From a virus: a stretch of DNA of 44,126 nt. The notes beneath the pieces were generated by a model. The model saw nothing but the letters and a program-made list of their open reading frames with translations. It had not been told where the DNA came from and ran no database searches. Positions within the stretch are counted from its first letter, which is position 1. Each line of letters begins with the position of its first letter. The translations under genes were made by a program, and so were the position numbers. Shown piece by piece: positions 1 to 8,436 of this stretch. The stretch spans positions 1 through 44,126 of the IMG/VR virus record IMGVR_UViG_3300005253_000139. The stretch is one strand, 5' to 3'.

Positions 1-1955
1 ACTCATCAAGCAATCCAGACGGGACGTGGGATGCCTTGACAGGAGGCTCGAATTGGGATGTTTATACTAAATTGATGTTACACGGAGATGGGAGTGATAC
101 ATCTCAAACAATTACTGATGAAGTATCGCATACTGTAACCGCTGTAAATCAGGCACAAATTGATACGGAGTTTAAGAAATTCGGCACAGGTTCAATTCTT
201 TTTGATGGAACAGGTGATTATTTAACCGTCCCTGATAGTGGTGAATGGGATTTTGGGACAGCCAAATTTACAATAGATTTTTGGATAAGGCTCAATACAA
301 CAGATTATATGTACATAATCGGGCAATACGAAGATGGGACTAAATATTGGTTTTTGTCTAAAGATGATAATGGTAAACTTAATTTTGTCGCACTTGATAA
401 CGGTTCCGCTATATCCTTTAACCTGCAATCCACAAACGCATTATTAACATCAACGGGAACTTGGTATCACGTTGCAGTAGTGAGATATGGGACAGGACAG
501 AACAATATGTATATGTTCGTAGACGGGGATTTAAAATCAAATAACTGGCAGGTAACTATGGAAGCTGACGAAAGTATGCCAGAGGTATCATCTTTATTAT
601 ATATTGGTCAGCGTGGCGATAATACTAGTTATATGAATGGATGGCTGGAGGAATTCAGGTTAAGCAAGGGAATAGCTCGTTGGACTGCTAATTTCACTTC
701 TCCGACTTCCGCTTATAGTGGTGGATCTTTTGCTATAACAGCATCCCGTTTCTGGACTATGGCAGACTGGCAATCAGGCAGGGCTTTAATCAATAGCGAT
801 ATAGGATTATACACTTACACGGGGACAGGGGATGCCTCTACTGTTTCTGCGGCTCCCATTGGAAAGTTTTTGATAATCTGGAAAAAATACGCTTTTATAT
901 TCGGTATAAGGGGTTCGCCAAATAACGGTCAATACTCAACTATAAGCGATTATACCACTTGGCCAGCAGGAAACACATTCAGTAATGCCTTTGATACATC
1001 CGATGGGGATGTAATCACAGGGGTAAGGATACTCAAAGGGAAGCTCTATATATTCAAGCGGTATTCCATCTTCAGGATAACCTATCTTGGTTCATCTCCA
1101 GAATTCCAAGTCGATCAAATATCAGGCGTTGGTTGTCCTTCCCATTATATTATCAAGGAAGTGGATATGGGCGGAGAGATAGGGACTGTCCTGATGTTTT
1201 TGACCACTGATAAGAAACTGGCTATTTTTGACGGGTATAACATACAAATCATAAATGATGTTTTAACGGAAGAAACCAATGATTTATTTGCTTCATCTGA
1301 CGATCAGCCATTATCTTTTTCTGATATGAATTTAAGGTATGTAGACTTATTCCACGCAGTAGTGAAAAGCGATACGTCTGAATATATCTTGTATTGTGTG
1401 TTAGGCTTGGATACCTCAGTCGCTTATGGCTTTGTATTTGATTACAGGGTAGGCGGTGTTTATCCCTATGACGGACAGGTTTTTGCAAGCAGTTGTTATG
1501 CCCTATCTACGAATAAATCCAAAAAATTATATTGCACGGGTTACACAGGTTATACTTGGCTTCAGGAGTCGGGGGATGATGATGATGGAACCGATATTAA
1601 CGCCTATTGGGTATCAGGGAAGATAAAAGCCGAAGGGGTAGCTCTCCTTAATAAAAACCTGTTATTGGGGATAAATATTAAAGAGATAACTTCATCTTCA
1701 ACTCTAAATATAGGTATGGAATATCGTTTTGACTGGAATGTATCTTGGATTACCTCTCAAAACTTTAATTTTGACCATAACGACGAATTAGCTTTTGGAA
1801 AGATTAAGGTTTTTGATATAGGGAATATAAATAATATGCTACAGGTTAAATTAAAAGATAATTCAGGAAACCCAGCACCGACGATTTATTCGATAGAATT
1901 ATTTGGAGACCTTCAACCATTGGGAGTTTCAATACAAGATAGGGCGACATCGTGA
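1..1955 (+). CDS. Tail nozzle-like protein, C-terminal part, with a LamG domain
   Basis: This frame is open from the window edge, so the gene starts outside or, if the sequence is circular, at 42704. The first ~230 codons repeat a unit seen at 43500-44126: a linker with NPDGTWDALTGG followed by a LamG/concanavalin-like domain (VPDSGEWDF, FTIDFWIR, TWYHVAVVR, GWLEEFRLSKGIARW). The remainder is all-beta, with YAFIFG, KLAIFDGYNI and a C-terminal VKLKDNSGNP segment, as in podovirus tail tubular B/nozzle proteins. LamG modules usually bind carbohydrate, so the inserted domains could contact host glycans. The stop codon overlaps the next start (GTGA). The nozzle assignment is inferred from position after the adaptor gene and from composition. 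Confidence 0.6.
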   Translation, partial: SSSNPDGTWDALTGGSNWDVYTKLMLHGDGSDTSQTITDEVSHTVTAVNQAQIDTEFKKFGTGSILFDGTGDYLTVPDSGEWDFGTAKFTIDFWIRLNTTDYMYIIGQYEDGTKYWFLSKDDNGKLNFVALDNGSAISFNLQSTNALLTSTGTWYHVAVVRYGTGQNNMYMFVDGDLKSNNWQVTMEADESMPEVSSLLYIGQRGDNTSYMNGWLEEFRLSKGIARWTANFTSPTSAYSGGSFAITASRFWTMADWQSGRALINSDIGLYTYTGTGDASTVSAAPIGKFLIIWKKYAFIFGIRGSPNNGQYSTISDYTTWPAGNTFSNAFDTSDGDVITGVRILKGKLYIFKRYSIFRITYLGSSPEFQVDQISGVGCPSHYIIKEVDMGGEIGTVLMFLTTDKKLAIFDGYNIQIINDVLTEETNDLFASSDDQPLSFSDMNLRYVDLFHAVVKSDTSEYILYCVLGLDTSVAYGFVFDYRVGGVYPYDGQVFASSCYALSTNKSKKLYCTGYTGYTWLQESGDDDDGTDINAYWVSGKIKAEGVALLNKNLLLGINIKEITSSSTLNIGMEYRFDWNVSWITSQNFNFDHNDELAFGKIKVFDIGNINNMLQVKLKDNSGNPAPTIYSIELFGDLQPLGVSIQDRATS

Positions 1956-2554
1956 AAGTTGCAAGTGTAGATTTAAGTAGACAATTAAGAAAAGATACAT
2001 CTTTATTAGAGATATTAAACAATATTACTCTTATCCTTAATTTGGGTCGGTATCAGATGAGGGTGGTTTCATCCGTTCCCACGCATACGGGAGAGGATGG
2101 GGAACATCTTTTATATATAAGTGGCACGGTAAGACGGTTTTATTTTTACGATACTACGAATTCGACTTGGCAGTTTTTAGAGTGGAATGCTAGTGGTTTA
2201 GGACAGGCAACGATAGTAGCGACAATAGCATTAACCGACCAAGGAGACGATATAGGTGCTACTACCTTATATACACCTGCGGCGTCAGGGATGTACCGGG
2301 TATCCACCTATGCCCTTACAACAACCGCAGGAGCTGGTGGGACGCTGGATGTAACAATCGGGTGGACAGACGATGAACAAGCACAATCGAGTGTGGTAGT
2401 AAATGATATGGATTTAACAGTAGATAAGACTGCGGCACAAAATACTTTATTTATCCGTTCAACAGCGGCAGCGATTACATACACAACAGCGATAGCGGGA
2501 AAATCAGGAAGTCCTAAATACTCGCTTTTTATTGTAGTGGAGAGAGTAACCTAA
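1952..2554 (+). CDS. Tail-associated beta-rich protein of unknown function
   Basis: A 200-residue protein starting at a GTG that overlaps the nozzle stop, so it is translationally coupled. Residues ~1-85 contain RFYFYDTTNSTWQFLEW, a segment style common in small phage tail proteins. Residues ~95-200 look like a beta-sandwich (GMYRVSTYALTT, LDVTIGWTDD, YSLFIVVERV), resembling receptor-binding or adhesin-like trimeric folds. No signal peptide or catalytic motif is visible. Position between nozzle and ejection proteins suggests a virion component. The function is not recognised. Confidence 0.5.
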   Translation: MKVASVDLSRQLRKDTSLLEILNNITLILNLGRYQMRVVSSVPTHTGEDGEHLLYISGTVRRFYFYDTTNSTWQFLEWNASGLGQATIVATIALTDQGDDIGATTLYTPAASGMYRVSTYALTTTAGAGGTLDVTIGWTDDEQAQSSVVVNDMDLTVDKTAAQNTLFIRSTAAAITYTTAIAGKSGSPKYSLFIVVERVT

Positions 2555-2564
2555 GGAGGAAGAA

Positions 2565-4154
2565 ATGAGTAAACGAATTTTCACAATCGCATTATTGGAG
2601 GATAAGGATTATCTTAAACTTCATAAACAATTCCCCAATATCGAAGAAAAAGATTTACATAATTCTCTGGGGTTTGCTGATAAGGAAAGCGGAGAAGCAT
2701 ATATCAGAAAAACATCAGTGGAAGATGTTGATATGGCGGTTGTCCAGCACGAAATCCAAGAACTTACATCAAAGAGTTCCGAACACGAAGATGAAACTGG
2801 AATTAGATGGTTCAGCCTTTCAAATATATTTAAAAAAGCAAAGAGGATTTTTGTTCCTGAATCAAAGGGAACCAGAGGTGGGATTTTAGGGTCATTAGGA
2901 GCTCTTGCATTAGCTCCTTTTACTGGTGGTGCTTCGTTGGCTTACTTACCATTAGCAGGTACAGCAGGTGGAGCTATCGGTGGAGCACAAGAGGGTGATA
3001 TTTTAGGAGGTGCATTAAAGGGATTTGGCATAGGAACTCTTGGAACAGTAGGTGCTGGAGCGATTCAAGGTGCGACTGCCGCAAAGGCTGGATTTTTAAG
3101 TAAGGCAGGTGGAGCAATATCTGGTGCAGGTGGAGCAGCGGGGCTTCCTGGATTTGGTGAGGGCGGAAAGTTGGCTGCATTAGGTGGAACAAAAGTTGCA
3201 CCTGCTCTGGCTGGTGGACCTTTAGCAACTTATGCAAGGGGTGGAAGTGTGTTGGGTAGATCATTAGTAGGAGGTGCTGCTCCAGCCGCAGGATTTGGAG
3301 CGGGTGCACCATCTTGGGTTCCTGGCGCAATATCAGCAGCAGGTAGAATTGCAACAGCAGGACCATTAGCACCGACATTAGGAGCAGGTCCTCGCATTAC
3401 ACCAACCCCTAGCGGATTACCACCAACTCCAACACCAGGAGTAGGAGTGCCTGGCGTAGGAGAAGCAGCACCTAAACCAACTTTTATGGAAAGAGCTAAA
3501 GATTTAATTACACCTAAAAATATATTAGGAGCAGGGGCATTATTAGGCGCAGGGGCAGTTCCATCACCAGAATTTCAAATGCCTTCAAGCATAGAGGATA
3601 TTAGGCAGAGGATTTTAGCTGATGAGGGCGGATTAACTCAACTCGGAAGAGAGGCACAAACAGAGTTAAGTAGTATCTTGACAACTCCTGCGGCAGAACT
3701 TTATCCGACAGCAGGGGACGCTTACTATGACGCTGCTTTAAGAAGAACAAGGGAGAATTACGAAAGAGCGCAGGAAGAATTAGATAAAGTTTATAATCGA
3801 GCAGGTGTTTTTGGAACAGGCGAACATTCAGCGGCGAAAGCAGAGTTAAGGGAAAATTTAGCGAGGACAGAAAGTTCTCTGGCTGCTGAAGTAGAACAGA
3901 GGAGATTTGAATTAGCAAGGACAGCTAAATATACAGCAATTCAAGATGCGCTTGGGGTAGATAGAGCGGTTATGGACGACCTTATCGGATTGTCGGGATT
4001 AGACGTGGCGACTGCGGCACAAATGTATGGTGCTGAAATGGCCGACATAACAAGTATTCGTGAAGCACTAGGAACTCTCGGAGCAGAACTTTTAGTTAGA
4101 GGCACGACTGGAGCTGGCACACAACCTAAAATAAACATAAATTTAGGACAATAA
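2565..4154 (+). CDS. Gly/Ala-rich internal virion (ejection) protein
   Basis: A 529-residue protein with a good GGAGGAAG site 6 bases before the ATG. Residues 1-100 are hydrophilic and contain VVQHEIQEL, a histidine-rich patch of unknown meaning. Residues ~105-345 are a long Gly/Ala/Pro-rich low-complexity region with hydrophobic stretches that could interact with membrane. Residues ~350-490 are helical and charged (RRTRENYERAQEELDKVYNRAG). This architecture and position between tail and large polyvalent protein match the small ejection proteins of podoviruses (T7 gp14 or P22 gp7/gp20 in role). The role is inferred; sequence families here diverge strongly. Confidence 0.45.
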   Translation: MSKRIFTIALLEDKDYLKLHKQFPNIEEKDLHNSLGFADKESGEAYIRKTSVEDVDMAVVQHEIQELTSKSSEHEDETGIRWFSLSNIFKKAKRIFVPESKGTRGGILGSLGALALAPFTGGASLAYLPLAGTAGGAIGGAQEGDILGGALKGFGIGTLGTVGAGAIQGATAAKAGFLSKAGGAISGAGGAAGLPGFGEGGKLAALGGTKVAPALAGGPLATYARGGSVLGRSLVGGAAPAAGFGAGAPSWVPGAISAAGRIATAGPLAPTLGAGPRITPTPSGLPPTPTPGVGVPGVGEAAPKPTFMERAKDLITPKNILGAGALLGAGAVPSPEFQMPSSIEDIRQRILADEGGLTQLGREAQTELSSILTTPAAELYPTAGDAYYDAALRRTRENYERAQEELDKVYNRAGVFGTGEHSAAKAELRENLARTESSLAAEVEQRRFELARTAKYTAIQDALGVDRAVMDDLIGLSGLDVATAAQMYGAEMADITSIREALGTLGAELLVRGTTGAGTQPKININLGQ

Positions 4155-4157
4155 GAT

Positions 4158-4853
4158 ATGCCATTTGAAAAAAGTGCTATACCTTGGAACAAAGGTAAAA
4201 GAGGATTACAAGTAGCATGGAACAAGGGAATGAAATTTCCTGAATTTTCTGGTGAAAATAACTCTCATTGGAAACCTAAAATAGAAAAAATATGCCTGCA
4301 ATGTAATAAAGAATTTGAGGTTTTTCCATCTTTTAAAAGAGCTAAATATTGTAGCTTTCAATGTTATTGGAAAAATCTTAAAGGCAAAAAACCTTGGATG
4401 ACAGGGAAAAAACATACAAAAGAAACATTAGAAAAACTTAAATCCTCTGGAGCGTTTTTTAATAAAGGGCATATTCCTTGGAATAAGAATAAAAAATTTA
4501 TTGAAATTTCAGGCAATAAGCATTGGAAATGGAAAGGCGGAACAAGCCCTTTATATGAAACACTAAGAAAGTCTTTTGAGAATGATAACTGGCGAAAGAA
4601 AGTTTTTGAACGAGATAACTATACTTGTCAGGAATGTCTCAATGAGGGGGGTTATTTAATAGCGCATCATAAAAAACCATTCGCAGAAATACTATCAGAA
4701 TTTTTACAACAATATTCTCAGTTCTCGCCAATGGAAGACAAGGAGACACTTGTAAGGTTGTCAATAACTTATGAACCATTTTGGAATATAAATAATGGCA
4801 AAACCTTATGTAAAGATTGTCATAAAAAAGAAACATTTAAAATCGGAGGTTAA
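4158..4853 (+). CDS. Free-standing HNH homing endonuclease with NUMOD-like repeats
   Basis: A 231-residue protein. The N-terminal half carries repeated IPWNKGK and GENNSHWK motifs typical of NUMOD3-type DNA-binding modules, and a zinc-binding CLQCNKEF...YCSFQC pair. The C-terminal half is the nuclease: a CQEC pair, the HNH core AHHKKPF near residue 172, an Asn (NINNGKTL) and the final CKDCHKK. Such enzymes cut an unoccupied allele and spread with their own gene. It sits 3 bases after the ejection gene and 5 bases before the next virion gene, an insertion between structural genes that leaves both neighbours intact. Its codon use is more AT-rich than its neighbours. Confidence 0.85.
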   Translation: MPFEKSAIPWNKGKRGLQVAWNKGMKFPEFSGENNSHWKPKIEKICLQCNKEFEVFPSFKRAKYCSFQCYWKNLKGKKPWMTGKKHTKETLEKLKSSGAFFNKGHIPWNKNKKFIEISGNKHWKWKGGTSPLYETLRKSFENDNWRKKVFERDNYTCQECLNEGGYLIAHHKKPFAEILSEFLQQYSQFSPMEDKETLVRLSITYEPFWNINNGKTLCKDCHKKETFKIGG

Positions 4854-4858
4854 TTGAT

Positions 4859-5401
4859 ATGGCTGATTGGCGTGCAGTTCAAGCAGGTTTGGGAAGGGGT
4901 TTTGAGCGAGGCTTTGCCACGGGTGGCAAACTCGGAGGCATAGGTTCTGCCATCAAGAAAGTTGCTAACCGGTTAAAATCCCAACGAGAGACAGGAGAAG
5001 CCCTTGAGACATTGGGGCAGACAGAGGAGATAAAACAAAAGATTAAGGCTAAATACACTCCTACTCCTGCATATAAACCCACGACAAGGGAAGAAGCATT
5101 AGAGTTTGAAAGGGCTAAAGTTGGGATAACCAGACAACCACAGGCGATTGTAGATCCTGAAGGTCAAGTAATTGGAGAAAGACCTTTCGGTTCGGTATTC
5201 CAACCCAAAGAAGATCCTTTTCAGAAGTATTTTTTTGGAGAAGGCGAAGAACCTACATTACCTACCGATAGAAAATCTTTTCTTAAAACTCCTGAAGGAG
5301 ATAGGATTTCAGTAGTTCATCCTGATGGCAGGCGAGGGAATATACCCAAGAGTCAACTACAAGAAGCGTTACAAGCTGGATTTAAAAGGACATCAAGGTA
5401 A
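4859..5401 (+). CDS. Small internal virion protein with GNIPKSQLQEAL motif
   Basis: A 180-residue protein starting just after the HNH gene. The N-terminus is Gly/Arg-rich and basic. The C-terminus (residues ~145-180) reads GDRISVVHPDGRRGN followed by IPKSQLQEALQAGFK, a motif I recognise as recurrent in phage internal or ejection proteins. Its stop codon overlaps the start of the 882-residue protein, so the two are probably co-translated and packaged together. Enzymatic function is not evident. Confidence 0.5.
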   Translation: MADWRAVQAGLGRGFERGFATGGKLGGIGSAIKKVANRLKSQRETGEALETLGQTEEIKQKIKAKYTPTPAYKPTTREEALEFERAKVGITRQPQAIVDPEGQVIGERPFGSVFQPKEDPFQKYFFGEGEEPTLPTDRKSFLKTPEGDRISVVHPDGRRGNIPKSQLQEALQAGFKRTSR

Positions 5402-8049
5402 TGGCGATAGATTTTAGACCTGCAATAGATTTTAGACCAACCACAAAAACTGCGACTATTGATTTCAGGGAAGAAAAGCCCCTTATTAAAACAGCCGCAG
5501 AAAAGGTATCGCCTATTTTAACTGGGATTACTAAAAAGACAAAGAAGGCTCTTTTGGCTCCCCAAAGAATAGTACCAGATTATCTTGCTGGCGAGAGAGA
5601 AAAGAGAGAAGTTATAAAAGAATTCATATCGGCAAAACCAGAAAGACCTTATGCCGTGAATATCGCAGGAGAACTTGGTAAGGAATTGATAGACTTTGCT
5701 TCTCCTGAAATGGTGATAGCCGGGGGATTGGCTGGTGGTGCGGTAAGAGCAGGTATAGGAAAAGTCCTTGCTACTAAAAAGGGATTACAGTTAGCCGAAA
5801 AATATGTACCGACTTTATTGAAAAAACCAATAGCCAAAGTCAAAGAGGCAAGATTACCAAAGCCAAGGGTTAAAGCAAAAGAGATAACAGTAACTCCAAG
5901 CAGGCCTAAACCTATGCAAGTTGGAAAAATAGAAAGAGCTACAATTACAGCGAGTGATGGTTCAAAGATGGTTGTAGAATATAATTTTGATACTCAAAAA
6001 CTACATAATGTAACTCAAAAAGTAACAAAAGATTTAAATCTTAAGGATTATCAAATAATGAAGAAAGCAAGTATAAAAGGCGCTAAAGAACGAGGGCAAA
6101 AACTTATTTTTAAAACTACAGAACTAAAACAACCCATACCACCTAAAGTACCGCTTACTCAAAAAGCTGTGGAATTACCCAAACCTGTCGTAAGTCCTGT
6201 CCAAAAAATAACCCAAGCCATAAAGGAAGCAAAGCCTTTAAGAAAAGAACAGGAAGCATTGTTCACCGCCGAACGTATAAAGAGAGTGGCTCAATTAGAG
6301 AAAGCTGCTAAAGTCGGTGGTGAAGCGGGGTATTTTGAACAATTAAAGGCATTAAAGGGACAATTACCAAAAGCTAAATTTGAGGGCATAAGAGGAAAGA
6401 TTAAGCAACCCGATATTGACTCATTATTTGATATTATAGAAAGAAATCCTGATTTATTACCTTTGGAAAAAATCACTACAAAATCTGGGTTATCAAAATT
6501 ATTAGGTGCGGAAGGTGGTGCTGTTCCCACTAAAGGTGAATTGAAATTACTTGGAGAAATATTCCCTAAAGATTTTGTTAATACAATCTTAACTAAAAGA
6601 TTGTTAGGTGAAAGAGTAGGGGAGGGGATTGCTGATGTCTTAAATGTTCCCAGAGCTTTGATGGCAAGTGCTGACTTATCCGCACCCCTGCGTCAAGGGG
6701 TATTCTTAGTTGGTAGACCAAAGCAATTCGCTCCTGCATTTAGGGATATGTTTAAATACTTCTTTAGCGAAAAATCTTATCAAGGCTTAATGGCTAATAT
6801 AAAGAAAAAATCTACTTATCCTTTGATGAGAAAAAGTAAACTCGCTCTTACTGATATAGGAGCAGGACTTACGGGTAGAGAAGAAGCGTTTATGTCAGGA
6901 TTGGCAGAGAGACTGCCTTTTGGAATAGGCAAAATAGTAAGAGCTTCCGATAGGGCATATACTGGATTTCTTAATAAATTAAGGGCTGATGTATTTGAGG
7001 ATTTGGTAAAATCGGCACGAAAACAGGGAATTAAAGTAGAGGGTAAAGTCCTTAATGATATTTCAAAGTTCATAGGTGCTGCTACTGGTAGAGGAAATCT
7101 AGGTGTATTGGAAAATGCTGCTGTTGCTTTAAATACCATATTTTTCTCGCCTCGTCTTATGGCTTCAAGATTGAGTTTATTAAACCCTGCTTTCTATATA
7201 AAGTTAGATCCGTTTGTGAGAAAAGAGGCGTTAAAGTCTTTATTTACTTTTGCGGGTACTGCTGCTTCTATATTTGGTTTGGCTAAAATGGGAGGGGCGG
7301 AGGTGGGTGCTGATCCACGAAGCGCAGATTTTGGAAAGATAAAAGTAGGAAATACCCGCTTTGATATTTTAGGTGGCTTTCAACAGTATATTAGGGCTGC
7401 TGCTCAAGTTATCACAGGAGAACACATATCTACTACCACAGGGGTAATAACTACTGTAGGCGAAGGATACAAGCCACTAACAAGAATGGAAATTATATCA
7501 AGATTTTTTACCACTAAAGAGTCCCCTGTAGCATCATTTATTACTACTATGTTAAGAGGGAGAACTGCTATTGGAAAAGAGGTTGTGATGGGGGAAGAGG
7601 TAGCTAATCGCTTTACCCCTATGGTGGCACAGGATATGAAAGATTTGTATGATGAAAGGGGATTAGAAGGAATACTAATGGGAATACCCGCTATATTTGG
7701 TGTGGGTGTCCAGACCTACGCCCCAACACCGAGTGAATTAGTCCGTTCTGCTAATTCGGTATTAAAATCTGCCAAGGATTTATTCCAACAAGGAAGATTT
7801 CAGCAAGGAAGAGAACTGATAGACAGAAATAAAGACCTTATTGAAAAAGGTAAATCAGTAGAACCAATGCAGAAGATAATAACTTTCTTCAAGAAACTAA
7901 ATACTAAATTAAAAAAGACTACTATTTTTACACCAGAACAAATAAAAGAAAAGACCGCCTTTAATAATGCAAGAATAGAACAAATGGAAGAAGAAATGAA
8001 GGCGAAGTTGGAAAGTAGTGAGCAAGGGATAGATTTCAGACCAGAATAA
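5401..8049 (+). CDS. Large polyvalent internal virion/ejection protein
   Basis: An 882-residue protein coupled to the preceding gene. The N-terminus carries three short IDFR motifs (IDFRP at residues 3-7 and 8-12, IDFRE near 20) and the extreme C-terminus carries another, IDFRP, one residue before the stop. Residues ~400-620 contain ALMASADLSAPLRQG and long amphipathic helices. Residues ~640-700 contain GADPRSADFGKIKVG and DILGGFQQY, signatures of the huge polyvalent proteins that phages package with DNA. The C-terminus is charged and coiled-coil-like. It is probably injected with or ahead of the genome. No lysozyme or transglycosylase motif is visible. Confidence 0.6.
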   Translation: MAIDFRPAIDFRPTTKTATIDFREEKPLIKTAAEKVSPILTGITKKTKKALLAPQRIVPDYLAGEREKREVIKEFISAKPERPYAVNIAGELGKELIDFASPEMVIAGGLAGGAVRAGIGKVLATKKGLQLAEKYVPTLLKKPIAKVKEARLPKPRVKAKEITVTPSRPKPMQVGKIERATITASDGSKMVVEYNFDTQKLHNVTQKVTKDLNLKDYQIMKKASIKGAKERGQKLIFKTTELKQPIPPKVPLTQKAVELPKPVVSPVQKITQAIKEAKPLRKEQEALFTAERIKRVAQLEKAAKVGGEAGYFEQLKALKGQLPKAKFEGIRGKIKQPDIDSLFDIIERNPDLLPLEKITTKSGLSKLLGAEGGAVPTKGELKLLGEIFPKDFVNTILTKRLLGERVGEGIADVLNVPRALMASADLSAPLRQGVFLVGRPKQFAPAFRDMFKYFFSEKSYQGLMANIKKKSTYPLMRKSKLALTDIGAGLTGREEAFMSGLAERLPFGIGKIVRASDRAYTGFLNKLRADVFEDLVKSARKQGIKVEGKVLNDISKFIGAATGRGNLGVLENAAVALNTIFFSPRLMASRLSLLNPAFYIKLDPFVRKEALKSLFTFAGTAASIFGLAKMGGAEVGADPRSADFGKIKVGNTRFDILGGFQQYIRAAAQVITGEHISTTTGVITTVGEGYKPLTRMEIISRFFTTKESPVASFITTMLRGRTAIGKEVVMGEEVANRFTPMVAQDMKDLYDERGLEGILMGIPAIFGVGVQTYAPTPSELVRSANSVLKSAKDLFQQGRFQQGRELIDRNKDLIEKGKSVEPMQKIITFFKKLNTKLKKTTIFTPEQIKEKTAFNNARIEQMEEEMKAKLESSEQGIDFRPE

Positions 8050-8058
8050 GGAGCCATT

Positions 8059-8436
8059 ATGCAATCCGTAATAACACCCAAAATAATAAAAGATACATCA
8101 AACTCAAACTGGACAGACAAAGTATTAACATCGGGAACGACTTATTACAGTGAAACAATACCATTTTTCTATTCAGATGGTTACACCTCTCTTTTAGTTA
8201 AGACAACCGCAAGTATCACCATCACCTTCGAGGTATCGGTAGATAAAGAGAATTGGTATATACCGTACGATATAAATGGAACTGCCTTAAATACGGTAGT
8301 AACGGCACTTACAAGTGATAGGTGGATTTCATTCGCCCCGCAGATAACGGGATATATAAGATTTAAGGTAGTGGCGAATAATGACGCAACGACATCCCTT
8401 ACCCTTATTCATAAAAAGGAGAAGAATAAGATATGA
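8059..8436 (+). CDS. Small beta-sandwich virion protein
   Basis: A 125-residue protein, almost entirely beta-strand in character (SITITFEVSVDKENWYIPY, GYIRFKVVANND). It resembles small phage decoration or fibre-accessory proteins in length and composition, but no family is recognised. Its stop overlaps the next start (ATGA), linking it to the fibre gene. Confidence 0.45.
   Translation: MQSVITPKIIKDTSNSNWTDKVLTSGTTYYSETIPFFYSDGYTSLLVKTTASITITFEVSVDKENWYIPYDINGTALNTVVTALTSDRWISFAPQITGYIRFKVVANNDATTSLTLIHKKEKNKI

Noticed and set aside
2974-3378. Minus-strand open frame opposite the ejection protein
   Set aside because: A shadow of the Gly/Ala-rich coding sequence: Leu/His/Gln-rich composition and no ribosome site.
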